Below are positions 12,196 through 25,554 of a stretch of 64,000 bases of DNA, one piece after another. The stretch lies in the NCBI GenBank assembly GCA_022559845.1, contig CM040128.1, positions 79,919,247 to 79,983,246 on the forward strand, written 5' to 3'. Position numbers and translations under genes: made by a program. The DNA is from Amorphophallus konjac (Eukaryota; Streptophyta; Magnoliopsida; Alismatales; Araceae). How positions within the stretch are numbered: the first letter of the stretch is position 1; the number at the start of each line of letters is the position of its first letter. Below the pieces are notes generated by a model. It was not told the origin of the DNA. It ran no database searches and saw only the letters and a program-made list of their open reading frames with translations.

Positions 12196-14916
12196 TGTTG
12201 TGACCCCTCTATGTTGATGATCTTGACACTTGCTTTATTTCATTGGCAACACCATTGTTTTGATTGATTGGTAACTGCTCTTGCTTTGATGAAATTACTC
12301 TATCAGATTGACTATGTGTTCTTTGCATTTCATACACTGTTGTTTGCATTTCTCACTGTCATGGGTCGACGCATCCTCTGATGGGTCGACTCCTTTAGCA
12401 GACTTGTCTAGATTGAGTCTATACAGCGTCAGTTCATGCATGTCTTAGGCTAAGTCTGTACAGCATCTCATTCATGCTTTGATTAATGAAGTCTGTATAT
12501 CAGTCTTCACATTTTAAGTCTGTACAGCCGTTGGGTTTGGACTCAGAGTCTGTACACTCGATTCGCCTTTGAATTGGTCAAGTGTGTACATTCCTTCACT
12601 GTAGCTTTCACGTATCCAAAGTCTACACATCGTGAAAGTCTATTCATTCTTCACTGACTTTCGTTCAAGGCAAAGTCTATACATTGGAGTCTTTCCCTAC
12701 GTTTCTTAAGTGAAGTCTGTACACTCGTTTCTGAAGCCTGAAGTCTATACACTCCAGCCTATTCCTACGATCAAGGCTTTAGCTACACTCAAGTCTGCAC
12801 ATTGGCTTCGCTTCATCAAGTCTGTATATTGAATCGCCAACTTCTTTGAAGTCTACACATCGCTTGATTTTTTGAAGTCTATACATCCACAGTGATATTT
12901 GAAGTCTATACATCCACAGTGATATTTGAAGTCTATACATCCATCGTGGAGCTTTAAGTCCACACATCGCTTGATTTCCTAAAATCTGTACATCCACAGT
13001 GAAACTTGAAGTCTGCACATTGGTCTTCAAATCCAAAGTCTGCACATTGGTCTTCGAATCCAAAGTCTATACAATGGTCGTCACACTTGAAGTCTATACA
13101 TTCGATGTGCAGAGTTGATGTCTATACTGTGCCTTATGCTGATCGAGTCTACACATTGGTCGGTGGCAAGTCTGTACACTGGCCTCAGCTATTCAAGTCT
13201 ATTCACTGGACTGTTTGGTCAAGTCTATACACCCTTCAGTTGAAATTCCAAGTCTGTACATCGGACTGTGTTAAGTAAAGTCTATACATCCGATTGTACA
13301 GTGTCTTAGCCATCGTCTCACTTCTTCAAGTCTACACAATGGTCGGTGGTAAGTCTACACATTGGTGTTTCATTCGAAGTCTGTACACTCACCAGTGAAC
13401 GACAAGTCCACACATTGGACTGTAGCTGCTTGTTCTTCAAAGTCTGTACATTGGGCTTTCACATGAAGTATGTACATCCGTTCGTTCTGCATCGTTATCA
13501 AGTCTGTACAGCCACTCTTTGAGCATCAAGTATATACATTGGTATTGGGTGAGCATAGTCAAGTCTGTACACTGCACTCGAGTCCGTTGTCTTCAGCAAA
13601 GTCTATACATTGGCATCGGTCTTCACCTTGAGTATGTACAGTGGCTGCTTCATATAGGAAGTATGTACAGCCGTTGCCTCTTCATATAAAGTCTATACTT
13701 TGGGCAAGTCTGTACACTGGTTTTCCTTCTTATGAAGCCCTTATATTTACTAAGTCTATACACTGCTTTCCTTCTCATGAAGCCTTTACGATCATTGAGT
13801 CTATACACTGCGTTGTGCATACTTTGCATTGCACTCGTGGTTGCAAAGCCTGTACAGGGTTTACAGTTAAACTGAATATGTTCTTGTCTGTCTGACAGGG
13901 AATGCAGAGACAAATGAAGGGCACGTGATCCGAGGTACCTAGCTCGTGATCCGAGAAGAACAAGGTATCCAGATGAAGACACGTGTTCTGACACTCCATT
14001 GGATGCTGCCACGTGGTCCAAATGCTTTGGCGGGAAACGTGGAGAGCACACGCCTGCTGATGATGATGTTGCTGCTATATATACATGCCTTCTTCCACAG
14101 AAGATGGGAGATCGAAGAGAAGGATAGAAAGTCTATACAGCCAAAGCAGCAAGGCTCCTTCGATCCACTGAGAGAAAAGATACAGAGAAGAAGAAGAAAT
14201 AGAGAAGAAGAAGAAAACGAGAGAAGAAGAGATAGAGAGCTGATTGAGAGTGAGAGTGAGAGAGTTTGTATCTCAGTCTCGTGGTTCAAAACCAGAGCTG
14301 AGCTTTGCTCTTTAGAGCTACATTGCTTTTGGGTTTTCCTTTTTCGCTTTGATTCTGTCTATCATTTCCGAATATTGTTTCCTCAAGCTGTGTGTCAGCG
14401 GTCTTGCAGTGGTAGTCTCCACTGGACGGGTTAAGCTGTATTTCCCCAGCGGTTGCAGAGGATCAGATCCTCTGGTCGGCAAGCTGTAGTGCCCAGCGAA
14501 GCTGTGTATCAGCGGATTGTTTGGCCAAGCTGTAAAGCCCAGCGGACGCAAGCTGTGTTGCGCAGCAGGAAGCCATACTCGGTTGAGTGTGGGGTGGACG
14601 TAGGTCGTTGACCGAACCACCTAAAAATTGTGTGTGCAGTGTGTTTGTGTTTTTGTTTGATCTGTGTGCGATGGGAATTCTTGCTTAGCTTATTTGGTTT
14701 CATCGCTCATGCTCATGTCTAGCTTTCGATATATAGATATGGTGAATGGCTTTCATGGGTCGACCCTTTGCTTAGAATTCTTCCTTTAGCTTAACTGATG
14801 TTTGCCTAAATTTCGCTTTAGAACTTACAGTAGTTTTAAATTAGGCAAGTTGATCTATTCACCCCCCCTCTAGATCCACACTCAGTGGAGATAGACTGCG
14901 TCCATCTAACCCAACA
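12196..14916 (+). repeat. 5' LTR of the SIRE element
   Basis: This LTR has TG...CA ends and the same length as its partner at 22366-25086. A CACGTG G-box word occurs near 13923 and again near 13980 and 14010. A GCTATATATACAT TATA-like box lies near 14076, so transcription probably starts near 14110. The part upstream of this is almost wholly the motif array described next. Confidence 0.96.
12405..14140 (+). repeat. Array of AAGTCTRTACAY motifs in the SIRE 5' LTR
   Basis: About 48 copies of a 12-base word, AAGTCTGTACAT, AAGTCTATACAC and close variants, recur every 20-45 bp in the same orientation, separated by unlike spacer sequence. The last copy lies just after the TATA-like box. The partner LTR carries the same array at 22575-24310. 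The regular core with unlike spacers argues for selection or repeated local duplication of a short site, not a simple tandem satellite. Confidence 0.85.
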
Positions 14917-14918
14917 CT

Positions 14919-14930
14919 TGGTATCAGAGC
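14919..14930 (+). other. Primer binding site of the SIRE element
   Basis: TGGTATCAGAGC, complementary to the 3' end of initiator methionine tRNA, lies two bases after the LTR. It primes minus-strand DNA synthesis. Confidence 0.9.
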
Positions 14931-14975
14931 CTAACTCTTCTGCAGGGACTCATCGCCCGAAGAGAATAGGCAGAG

Positions 14976-17419
14976 ATGGATGCTCGAGGGATGATTGCCG
15001 AAGGTCACTCAACAATGAAGCCCCCATTCTTTGATGGATCAAACTACGCATACTGGAAGAACCGTATGCAAGTGTTCCTCAGGGCTAAGGATTATGAGAT
15101 TTGGAAGATTGTCAGCAAGGGACCTTATGAGCTGTCCCCGAATGAAGATGTATGGACCAAGGAGGAGATCAGAAGGTCCACGCTGAATTGGAGTGCTATA
15201 AATGCTATCCAGTGCGCTCTGCATCCTACAGAATTCTCCCGTGTGTCTGCTTGCAAATCAGCTAAGGAGATGTGGGATGCGCTGGAAGTAATTCATGAAG
15301 GTACATCTCAAGTAAGAGAGCAGAAGGCCAATCTTCTTGTATCTGAGTATGAGGCCTTCAAGATGAAGCAGAACGAGTCCATCAGCGAAATGTACGCTCG
15401 GCTGACTGTCATAACCAATGGCCTCAGAGGTTTTGGGAAACCTCAGACAGAGTATGATGTAGTGAGGAAAATTTTGCGCTCCCTGACTCCCATTTGGCAC
15501 ACCAAAGCAACAGTGATGGAGGAGTCAAGGGACTTGCGTAATACTAAAGCTGATGAGCTGATTGGCTCACTAATGGCATATGAGATAAACATGTCAAGGA
15601 CAGATGAAGCCGAGAGGAAGAAGAAGCCGATAGCGCTGAAGGCTAATTCCAGCAAATCAACAAAATCCAGCTCTAACAGCTCTTCATCATCAGAGGAGAG
15701 CCTAAATGAAGAAGAAGATGTGACTCGATCTGAGATAGCCATGATGACTAGAGAGTTCAGGCAATTTCTCAGAAAGGGAGCAGGACGGTTCGGCCAGAAG
15801 AAATACAATGGTGGCCGAAAGGATAAAAGGTATATAAATCTAAATCTGCAAAGAAAAATGAAGCTAATGTCTGTTATCAATGCAGGAAACCAGGGCATCT
15901 GAAAGCTGACTGTCCAGACAATCAAAAATATAAGGACATGTCAAAGAAGAAAACCAAGAAGGGAAGAGCTATGATCAGCACATGGAGTGATGAAGATGAA
16001 GGCTCTTTCAGCAGCAGCTCAGATAGTGAAGCCGAATCTGAACAGCCCATTTGCCTTATGGCAACAAGCTCCGAAGATAGAGAGGAGGACACAGATGAGG
16101 TAATCACTAGATTTGAAAACTTCACAATTGCTGATTGGGTAGATGCTTATCATGACATAGCTGATGATATTAGAAAAGAGAATAGGCATCTTAGAAGAAA
16201 AATCAATTCCATGCAAAATGATAAAACTCTATCTGATAAAATTGCATGTTTGGAATCTGAAAATGATAAACTGAAACTCACATGCTCTGAAGTAGAGGAC
16301 ATCAAAATTGAGTTAAAGATTTCTAGGGAAGAGAATCTAAGGCTTGAAAATGAAATTGATGAATGGAAGCTGAAGATTCAAAAATGTGAAAGTGAAGTAA
16401 AAATCATCTCTGAAAAATATGAAGCTGTCCTCAATGTCAACAATGAGCTGAAAAAGTCTATTGATGAACTTCAGAAAGATAATGAGGATAAAATGAAAAC
16501 CATTGAGAAAATGACCCAAGGAACAGATAACTTAAATGCTTTGTTAGGGTCAAAGGTTAATTTCAGAAAAGAGGGCCTAGGATTTAGTTCTAGTGCAACA
16601 AAAACATTTGGGATGAGAACAATTTCATTTGTTGCTCAAAAGGAAAAGGGACCTCTAATTAGCATGAACTCAACAAATTTGATGAACAAAACTGCTAATC
16701 TGAAAAAGCCCAGTGCTGAGGAGAAGGGCAAACGAAAGGTTAATGAGCCTAGTAGAGCCAGCACATCCAAGCAGAATCCTAGGGCTCAGACTCAGGTTAG
16801 GGGTCAACCTACACAGTCCAGTAAACCCCAGGTCAAGGTAAGCAAGTCTCCACCATCAACTCCACCTCTGAAGAAGACCCAATACAAACCTGTGTATAGG
16901 TCAGCAGGGTCCAAAGTACAGGGGAGACAGAGTGCTGCTAGGAGTCAACCCAATTATTTTTATCAACCCAGAGCTCAGACCCACTACAATGCACAGCCAA
17001 CCTACTTCAATAGGTCAGATTGGTCTAGAACTCAGGGTAGGTTTACAGGTCTTACACACCAGGGTGCTCAATATCAAAGACCTTACAGTAGAAATTGGGT
17101 CAATGGGTATGGTTACTGGACATCTAGAAACCAATATTTCCATAGCCAGCCCAGGAACTACTATGGCCAAAATTTTATGAACACACCCTGGCCAAGGCAC
17201 TGGCACAGAAATAACAATACTGTCAATAATCATGCTGCTGCCAATAAGAAAAAGACCAATAAAAAGAAAAGGAACAACAACAGAAGAAAATCTGTAGGAT
17301 CCACTGAACAAAGTTCATTTAAACAAATGTGGATTCCGAAATATCTGCTTTCCTGCTTTGCTTCTAGTTCATTTACATTGGAGCCCAATCAGTCTTGGGT
17401 TCCAAACTTCTCTACCTAA
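14976..17419 (+). pseudogene. gag: SIRE gag (capsid/nucleocapsid), frameshifted
   Basis: The start ATG lies 46 bp after the primer site. The first 260 residues contain the copia gag fold with the phrase YAYWKNRMQVFLRAKDYEIW near residue 25. A one-base shift near 15830 moves the frame before the zinc knuckle CYQCRKPGHLKADC (about 15867-15908). The rest is open from 15938: an acidic Ser-rich stretch, a long coiled coil (about 16150-16530), then a basic region rich in Gln, Tyr, Asn and Arg, and a Lys/Asn-rich tail. This long extension after the knuckle is typical of SIRE elements. The frame stops at TAA 17417-17419, and the protease continues in the same frame directly after it. That stop could be a gag-pol boundary or a mutation. 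Confidence 0.85.
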
Positions 17420-17425
17420 CTGTGT

Positions 17426-20400
17426 ATGCAGGTATGCCTGGCAGCCAAGAACAACTTGTGGTACATGGATAGCGGCTGCTCCAGGCATATGACAGGAGAT
17501 AAGGCCAAATTTTGCATGCTGACTGAGAAAGTAGAAGGCCTTGTCACCTTTGGAAGCAACACAAAGGGTAGGATTATCGGATCAGGTAAGGTAGGTAAGT
17601 GTTCTACCTGCTGCATTGATGATGTTATGCTGGTTGAAGGGTTAGCCTATAATCTACTTAGCATCAGCCAGTTATGTGATAAAGGTTACAATGTTTTATC
17701 AATGCTGCAAGGTTTTTGAACCTGATTCTGATATTGTCAAATTTTCTGGAAAAAGAATAAATAATACTTACATGATAAATTTAGATGAAATTCAACACAC
17801 TAACCTTTGCCTTACTGCCAGTAGAGAAGACATAGCATTTTTATGGCATCGTAGGTTAGGTCATGCTAGCTACACTGTTTTGCACAAATTAAATAAGCAT
17901 GGCATGTTTAGAGGACTTCCTGAAGTCTCATTCAAGAAAGAAAATAAAATCTGTGATGCATGCACTCAATCAAAGATAACTAGAAAGTCATTTAAGTCTA
18001 GAACTGAAAATCTGTCTTCCAAACCCTATGAGTTGATACATATGGACCTTTTTGGGCCAACTAGATCTGTCAGCCTATCAGGGAGGAGGTATGGGTTTGT
18101 CATGGTAGATGACTTTTCTAGGTATACTTGGGTTTATTTCTTATCTAATAAGAGTGATGCTTTCTCTGAATTTCAAGAGTTTTATGATAAAACAAATCAG
18201 AAAATTGAAAACATTTTGTCTGATCATGGAGGTGAGTTTGAAAACTCACAATTTGATGAATTCTGCAGGTCAAATGGAATCAACCACAGGTACTCCTCAC
18301 CAAGGACACCTGAGCAGAATGGAGTTGTGGAGAGAAGGAACAGAACCCTAGTGGAAATGGGTCGTACACTCCTTGTCGAAGGTGGTCTACCAAGGAAATT
18401 TTGGGCTGAAGCAGTGAACACTGCCTGTTATGTAATTAACAGAGCCATGGTAAGACCTTCTACCCAGCAAACACCATATGAGATCTTAAAAGGTAAGAAA
18501 CCTTCTATTGCTCACTTCAAGGTCTTTGGTTGTAAATGTTTCATTCACATAAATGATAAGAAGGACCTTGATAAATTTGAACCTAAAGGAGAACCAGGAA
18601 TTTTTCTTGGCTATTCTGAAAACACCCGAGCATACAGAGTGTACAATCTGAACTCTAAGACTGTTGAAGAATCTCCACACATAGTTTTTGATGAATCCTT
18701 GGTAAATTCTAATGTTGGTCAATGCAGGAATGAAAACAATGGTGAAATTCTGAAGGAAGGAGATCCTGCAGACAAATCCGAGGATGAAGAAGGACATAAA
18801 GAGCTTAATGAAGAGGAGCCTACAGTTCAGGGGGAGGTAAATCAAGTTCATGATAGTCCAATTGCAAATATTAGATATCTCAAGGATCATCCTGTAGATA
18901 ATGTTATTGGAAATCTGCATGACCCTCCTAGGACTAGAGGCCACTTAAGAATTCAACATGAACTGAATGCTTATGCTTTTGTATCAAACACAGAACCCAA
19001 GTCCATTGACTGTGCTCTCCAAGATGTGCATTGGATTAATGCCATGCATGAGGAGCTCAATCAATTTGACAGGAATAAGGTGTGGTTTTTGGTTCCACCT
19101 CCTGATCATGAAACAGTCATAGGGACTAAATGGGTATTTAGAAACAAAACTGATGAAGCAGGGAATGTTACTAAAAATAAAGCCAGACTTGTAGCTCAGG
19201 GGTACAATCAGGAATTTGGAATAGACTTTGAAGAGTCTTTTGCCCCTGTAGCTAGGTTAGAAGCAATAAGAATTTTATTGGCTTATGCATGTTCCCTAGG
19301 AATAAATCTTCAGCAGATGGATGTGAAATCTGCTTTTCTAAATGGGAAATTAATGAGGATGTATATGTGAGACAGCCTCCTGGGTTTGAATGTTTAGATT
19401 TCCCTAATCATGTTTACAAGCTCAATAAAGCTCTCTATGGTTTAAAGCAAGCTCCTAGAGCTTGGTATGACAGGTTGAGTAAATTTCTCACCGACAAGAA
19501 CTTCACAAGAGGTATAGTTGATCAAACATTGTTTACCAAGGTAAGCCATCCAGATATTCTTATCATTCAGATTTATGTGGATGACATTGTGTTTGGGTCA
19601 ACTAACCCCAAATTGTGTGAGGAATTCTCTCAAATAATGACTGATGAATTTGAAATGAGCTCAATGGGTGAGCTCAAACTATTTCTTGGACTGCAGGTTA
19701 CACAAACAGAAGATGGCACCTTCATCTCTCAGTCCAAGTATGTAAAGAACTTATTGAAGAAGTACAAAATGGACAACCTCAAGGAAATAGCTACTCCAAT
19801 GTGTACCTCAACCAGTTTGGATGAAGATTCTAAAGGTAAACCTGTGGACCAAAGGCTATACAGAGGTATGATCGGATCTCTTCTCTATCTTACAGCATCT
19901 AGGCCTGATATACAATTTGCTGTGTGTTTATGCTCTAGATTTCAGGCCAGTCCTAAAGAAACTCACTTTAAAGCTGTGAAAAGGATTTTTAGGTATTTAC
20001 TAGGCACCCAAGAACTAGGTCTCTGGTATCCTGCTAAGTGTGAGTTAGAGCTTCTAGCCTACACTGATGCAGACTATGCTGGGTGTCGAGTAGATAGAAA
20101 AAGCACCAGTGGCTACTGTCAATTCCTTGGTGGCTGTCTAGTGTCTTGGGCATCTAAGAAGCAACACACTGTAGCATTATCCACAGCTGAAGCTGAGTAT
20201 GTTGCAGCATGTAATTGTGCAGCCCAAGTACTTTGGATTAAGCACCAACTGGCTGATTATCAGATAAATCTGGGATGCATTCCACTTTTATGTGATAATA
20301 CTAGTGCTATATGCCTTGCTAAAAATCCTGTTCACCATTCTAGGACTAAGCATATAGAGATAAAACATCATTTTCTTAGAGATGCTGTAAATAAAAATGA

Positions 20401-20527
20401 GATTGAAATGAATTTCATAGAAACTGAAAAATAAATTGCTGATATTTTTACTAAGCCTCTTGGGAATGAAAATTTTAAGTTTCTTAGAAGAGAACTTGGC
20501 TTATGTAAATTTCAGCATGATGAATGA
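17426..20527 (+). pseudogene. pol: SIRE pol: protease, integrase, RT, RNase H
   Basis: The order is copia-like. The protease has the active-site phrase MDSGCSRHMTG near 17466. Integrase has the HRRLGH zinc site near 17848, then D, D and E in HMDLFGP, SDHGGEF and [11 protein letters not shown]. Reverse transcriptase has intact YVDDIV near 19573. RNase H has TDADYAG and ends with the HHFLRD and IADIFTKPLG signatures. All catalytic residues seen are intact. Single-base shifts near 17700 and near 19345 and a TAA at 20432 (read as a CAA-to-TAA change) break the frame. The natural end is the stop at 20525-20527. Confidence 0.88.
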
Positions 20528-22365
20528 TTGTTTAACTGCTGTGAATAAAATTTCTGATGTGGACTTGCATTTGATTGCTTGGATAATTCATGTGGATGTG
20601 AATATTGAAACAGACTCATAATCATTACTGAACATGCATGTAGAACTGTCCTGCATTGCATTTCTCTACATAACCGTGGTATATTAAATAGTAGGCTACT
20701 AAAGGGCAGGGAAATCTGTCTGGAGGTTCTTACTATGTGTGAGATGGTCCTTGAGACCAGGTTCTCCGCCTAGTACCATGGGTTATATTGATTGATAGGG
20801 GAGTCTGAATGAGCATGAATTTCAAAATACTTTGTTCAGTGTTCAAAGAAAACATTGCATATATTCAGGGGGAGCTTGTCGAGTATTTGCATGTCTTTGC
20901 ATATCATTCATTCATGACCTATGCATAAGCTCTCTCTCAATTAATTCTTGCCTTTCATTAGCAAATTGCATGCATATAGACAGGGGGAGTATTGCTAGAA
21001 ATTCAGAGTGGTTTCAACTTTCTTGAAGTCATTCAACCTTTAACTCTGAATACTTGTCTCTGACATTATGGCAATCTGTTGGTCAGTTCTGATTTCTAAG
21101 CAGTAGAAAATGGACTTCTTCATTTATAAGAATTTGAATTGTTCAAAGACTGATGTAATGGTTTAAATCTTATAATGGTTGGAGTTTAAAGATTGCAATC
21201 AGTATATAAGTAAGTTGAAAATTGATAAAACTCTCAACCTCTTTCTTATTTCATGTCAGACAAAGCTAATCATATCTGAAATCTGAAAACTCATCTGAAA
21301 TCATGTTAGAGAGGTTAAGTATGTGTATTATTCTTAAACAAGTCATTCTGAAACATAAAAAGGATAGCTAAGAAAGATATTGAAAAACATTGAAAATCAT
21401 TGAAAATTAATATTGACAGAGCAATGACTGATAAATCACTGAGAAACTGAGTGATCCATCACAGAAGTGGACAACACTCATGTCATGAAGTGTATCAGCT
21501 ATCTCTGTATAAAATGTTCAAAACAGCAGGCTGGTTTCACTGAGTACCTGGGGGTAACTAGCGTCTGATAAACGTGTACCCTCACACAAAAAGGTGTAAC
21601 TCAATTCTGTTAAATTTGATCATAGGCAGAATGGTCCATCTTGTTGAGTATCTAGGGGTATTGGCGTCTGATAAACGTATACCCTTACGCAGAAAGACTT
21701 ATGGTACCTGAATGCTCTAAATGGTCTAATATTGATAATGCTGCTCCTTCAAAAGAAAAGTTCATGAGTGTCAATTTGTTTAGTTTCAATACATGACTTG
21801 GTTTCTCTCAATATTTTTTATGAGACTATGAAAGTAAGATATTATGAAACTAAATCTTTCATGCAAATGTGATTCTGGTTTATTGTTTTATCATGCACAG
21901 TGAACTTATCTATTGCTTGTAGTGCATGAACTCCAAATTTTATCATCCTTAAACCAGAACTCTTTCTGACAGCAGTTTCTAATTTCATATGACTGAAGAC
22001 TCTATGCTTTAGAATGCTTATTCATGAACTACCTGTTCAGAATGCCAGTCAGTTCTTCTCTTGATCCTTCCCTTCTATTTAATTTTTCCCTCCTCTTTGT
22101 TGATGGCAAAGGGGGAGAATATTGTCTAGGGGGATGTCTAGGGGGAGAATACATATCTGTCTGAATTCTGAATTCATTCCAAGGGGGAGTGGGAGTGTAT
22201 ATGCATAATGATAAGGGAGAGTTTGAGGCAGTGAGTTGCATGCATTCATAGCATCTGCATGTCAATCTGCATAACTCATCATGTCTTTCATCAAACATAT
22301 ACCTATATGTCAGGATGTTGTTATTCTACTTCATATGGGGTTGCCATCATCAAAGAGGGGGAGAT
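20528..22365 (+). other. SIRE 3' non-coding region with polypurine tract
   Basis: No open frame of useful length or envelope-like protein is present. Several GGGGGAG runs occur (20870, 20982, 22110-22190), and the last, CAAAGAGGGGGAGAT at 22351-22365, abuts the 3' LTR and serves as polypurine tract. Two imperfect copies of a word containing GCGTCTGATAAACGT lie near 21560 and 21672. Confidence 0.7.
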
Positions 22366-25086
22366 TGTTGTGACCCCTCTATGTTGATGATGTTGACACT
22401 TGCTTTATTTCATTGGCAACACCATTATTTTGATTGATTGGCAACTGCTCTTGCTTTGATGAAATTGCTCTATCAGATTGACTATGTGTTCTTTGCATTT
22501 CATACACTGCTGTTTGCATTTCTCACTGTCATGGGTCGACGCATCCTCTGATGGGTCGACTCCTTTAGCAGACTTGTCTAGATTGAGTCTATACAGCGTC
22601 ATTTCATGCATGTCTTAGGCTAAGTCTGTACAGTGTCTCATTCATGCTTTGATTAATGAAGTCTGTATATCAGTCTTCACATTCTAAGTCTGTACAGCCG
22701 TTGGGTTTGGACTCAGAGTCTGTACACTCGATTCGCCTTTGAATTGGTCAAGTGTGTACATTCCTTCACTGTAGCTTTCACGTATCAAAAGTCTACACAT
22801 CGTGAAAGTCTATTCATTCTTCACTGACTTTCGTTCAAGACAAAGTCTATACATTGGAGTCTTTCCCTACGTTTCTTAAGTGAAGTCTGTACACTCGTTT
22901 CTGAAGCCTGAAGTCTATACACTCCAGCCTATTCCTACGATCAAGGCTTTAGCTACACTCAAGTCTGCACATTGGCTTCGCTTCATCAAGTCTGTACATT
23001 GAATTGCCAACTTCTTTGAAGTCTACACATCGTTTGATTTCCTGAAGTCTATACATCCACAGTGATATTTGAAGTCTATACATCCACAGTGATATTTGAA
23101 GTCTATACATCCATCGTGGAGCTTCAAGTCTACACATCGCTTGATTTCCTAAAGTCTGTACATCCACAGTGAAACTTGAAGTCTGCACATTGGTCTTCAA
23201 ATCCAAAGTCTGCACATTGGTCTTCGAATCCAAAGTCTATACAATGGTCGTCACACTTGAAGTCTATACATTCGATGTGCAGAGTTGATGTCTATACTGT
23301 GCCTTATGCTGATCGAGTCTACACATTGGTCGGTGACAAGTCTGTACACTGGCCTCAGCTATTCAAGTCTATTCACTGGACTGTTTGGTCAAGTCTATAC
23401 ACCCTTCAGTTGAAATTCCAAGTCTGTACATCGGACTGTGTTAAGTAAAGTCTATACATCCGATTGTACAGTGTCTTAGCCATCGTCTCACTTCTTCAAG
23501 TCTACACAATGGTCGGTGGCAAGTCTACACATTGGTGTTTCATTCGAAGTCTGTACACTCACCAGTGAACGACAAGTCCACACATTGGACTGTAGCTGCT
23601 TGTTCTTCAAAGTCTGTACATTGGGCTTTCACATGAAGTATGTACATCCGTTCGTTCTGCATCGTTATCAAGTCTGTACAGCCACTCTTTGAGCATCAAG
23701 TATATACATTGGTATTGGGTGAGCATAGTCAAGTCTGTACACTGCACTCGAGTCCGTTGTCTTCAGTAAAGTCTATACATTGGCATCGGTCTTCACCTTG
23801 AGTATGTACAGTGGCTGCTTCATATAGGAAGTATGTACAGCCGTTGCCTCTTCATATAAAGTCTATACTTTGGGCAAGTCTGTACACTGGTTTTCCTTCT
23901 TATGAAGCCCTTATATTTACTAAGTCTATACGCTGCTTTCCTTCTCATGAAGCCTTTACGATCATTGAGTCTATACACTGCGTTGTGCATACTTTGCATT
24001 GCACTCGTGGTTGCAAAGCCTGTACAGGGTTTACAGTTAAACTGAATATGTTCTTGTCTGTCTGACAGGGAATGCAGAGACAAATGAAGGGCACGTGATC
24101 CGAGGTATCTAGCTCGTGATCCGAGAAGAACAAGGTATCCAGATGAGGACACGTGTTCTGACACTCCATTGGATGCTGCCACGTGGTCCAAATGCTTTGG
24201 CGGGAAACGTGGAGAGCACACGCCTGCTGATGATGATGTTGCTGCTATATATACATGCCTTCTTCCACAGAAGAAGGGAGATCGAAGAGAAGGATAGAAA
24301 GTCTATACAGCCAAAGCAGCAAGGCTCCTTCGATCCACTGAGAGAAAAGATACAGAGAAGAAGAAGAAATAGAGAAGAAGAAGAAAACGAGAGAAGAAGA
24401 GATAGAGAGCTGATTGAGAGTGAGAGTGAGAGAGTTTGTATCTCAGTCTCGTGGTTCAAAATCAGAGCTGAGCTTTGCTCTTTAGAGCTACATTGCTTTT
24501 GGGTTTTCCTTTTTCGCTTTGATTCTGTCTATCATTTCCGAATATTGTTTCCTCAAGCTGTGTGTCAGCGGTCTTGCAGTGGTAGTCTCCACTGGACGGG
24601 TTAAGCTGTATTTCCCCAGCGGTTGCAGAGGATCAGATCCTCTGGTCGGCAAGCTGTAGTGCCCAGCGAAGCTGTGTATCAGCGGATTGTTTGGCCAAGC
24701 TGTAAAGCCCAGCGGACGCAAGCTGTGTTGCGCAGCAGGAAGCCATACTCGGTTGAGTGTGGGGTGGACGTAGGTCGTTGACCGAACCACCTAAAAATTG
24801 TGTGTGCAGTGTGTTTGTGTTTTTGTTTGATCTGTGTGCGATGGGAATTCTTGCTTAGCTTATTTGGTGTCATCGCTCATGCTCATGTCTAGCTTTCGAT
24901 ATATAGATATGGTGAATGGCTTTCATGGGTCGACCCTTTGCTTAGCATTCTTCCTTTAGCTTAACTGATGTTTGCCTAAATTCCGCTTTAGAACTTACAA
25001 TAGTTTTAAATTAGGCAAGTTGATCTATTCACCCCCCCTCTAGATCCACACTCAGTGGAGATAGACTGCGTCCATCTAACCCAACA
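22366..25086 (+). repeat. 3' LTR of the SIRE element
   Basis: This 2721-bp copy equals the 5' LTR in length, with about 31 substitutions and no indel noticed. TCTTC follows at 25087-25091 as the target duplication. It carries the same motif array and TATA-like box. Confidence 0.96.
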
Positions 25087-25554
25087 TCTTCCTCCCATTC
25101 GACCGCGGCGAGCTCCTCTCCGGCTGTAGACAGCGGCGGGGCGACGGCGCGGCGACGTGGGCGGCGGCGAGGCGATCGTGGGGACGTGCGGTGCTCGTGG
25201 GAAGCTTGAAGAACGAGGGTTTTTCAAAGCGATTTCTTGCGTTCGTGGACGATCTGGCGGATCATTCGCTCCATTGAGGTATGGTGACGTTCCCTAGCTC
25301 CCCGTCGTTCATTTCCGTGGTTTATAGGCCGAGGGGAGGCCGAGAGGGGTGTGATTGAGAATGTTGGGGTTTTTTCCATGATTTGGAGAGAGCTCGCCCG
25401 ATTTATGGATTTGATGCATGATTTCGCGTTTTGATGGCCTAGAATCATGCTAGGGGTCCCCAGGGGTCTTCCCCTTTGATTTCCCCCTCTCCGGTGGAGG
25501 CATGGGGGCGTGGTTGAAGTTTTTGGGCTTTCCTGCCGTTCTCGCCGTCGAGCG

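Larger units (their letters stand above)
12196..25086 (+). mobile_element. SIRE-type Ty1/copia retrotransposon, innermost and youngest
   Basis: The element is 12,891 bp and is flanked by TCTTC on both sides (12191-12195 and 25087-25091). Its two LTRs are both exactly 2721 bp, begin TGTTGTGACC and end CCAACA. I count about 31 differences between them, close to 99% identity. The initiator-Met primer site, gag with a zinc knuckle and coiled coil, copia-order pol (protease, integrase, RT, RNase H), a 1.8-kb non-coding tail and a polypurine tract follow in order. The large LTRs and extended gag fit the SIRE/Maximus lineage. Despite its youth it has three single-base frameshifts and two stops in gag-pol. 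Confidence 0.96.

Noticed and set aside
12405..13900. CRISPR-like array in the SIRE LTR
   Set aside because: Repeats are short, variable and unevenly spaced, the source is a plant retrotransposon, and no cas genes are present.
13650..14434. Open frames in both SIRE LTRs (also 23820-24604)
   Set aside because: They lie in LTR promoter and leader sequence. Their duplication comes from the LTRs, not from a gene pair.
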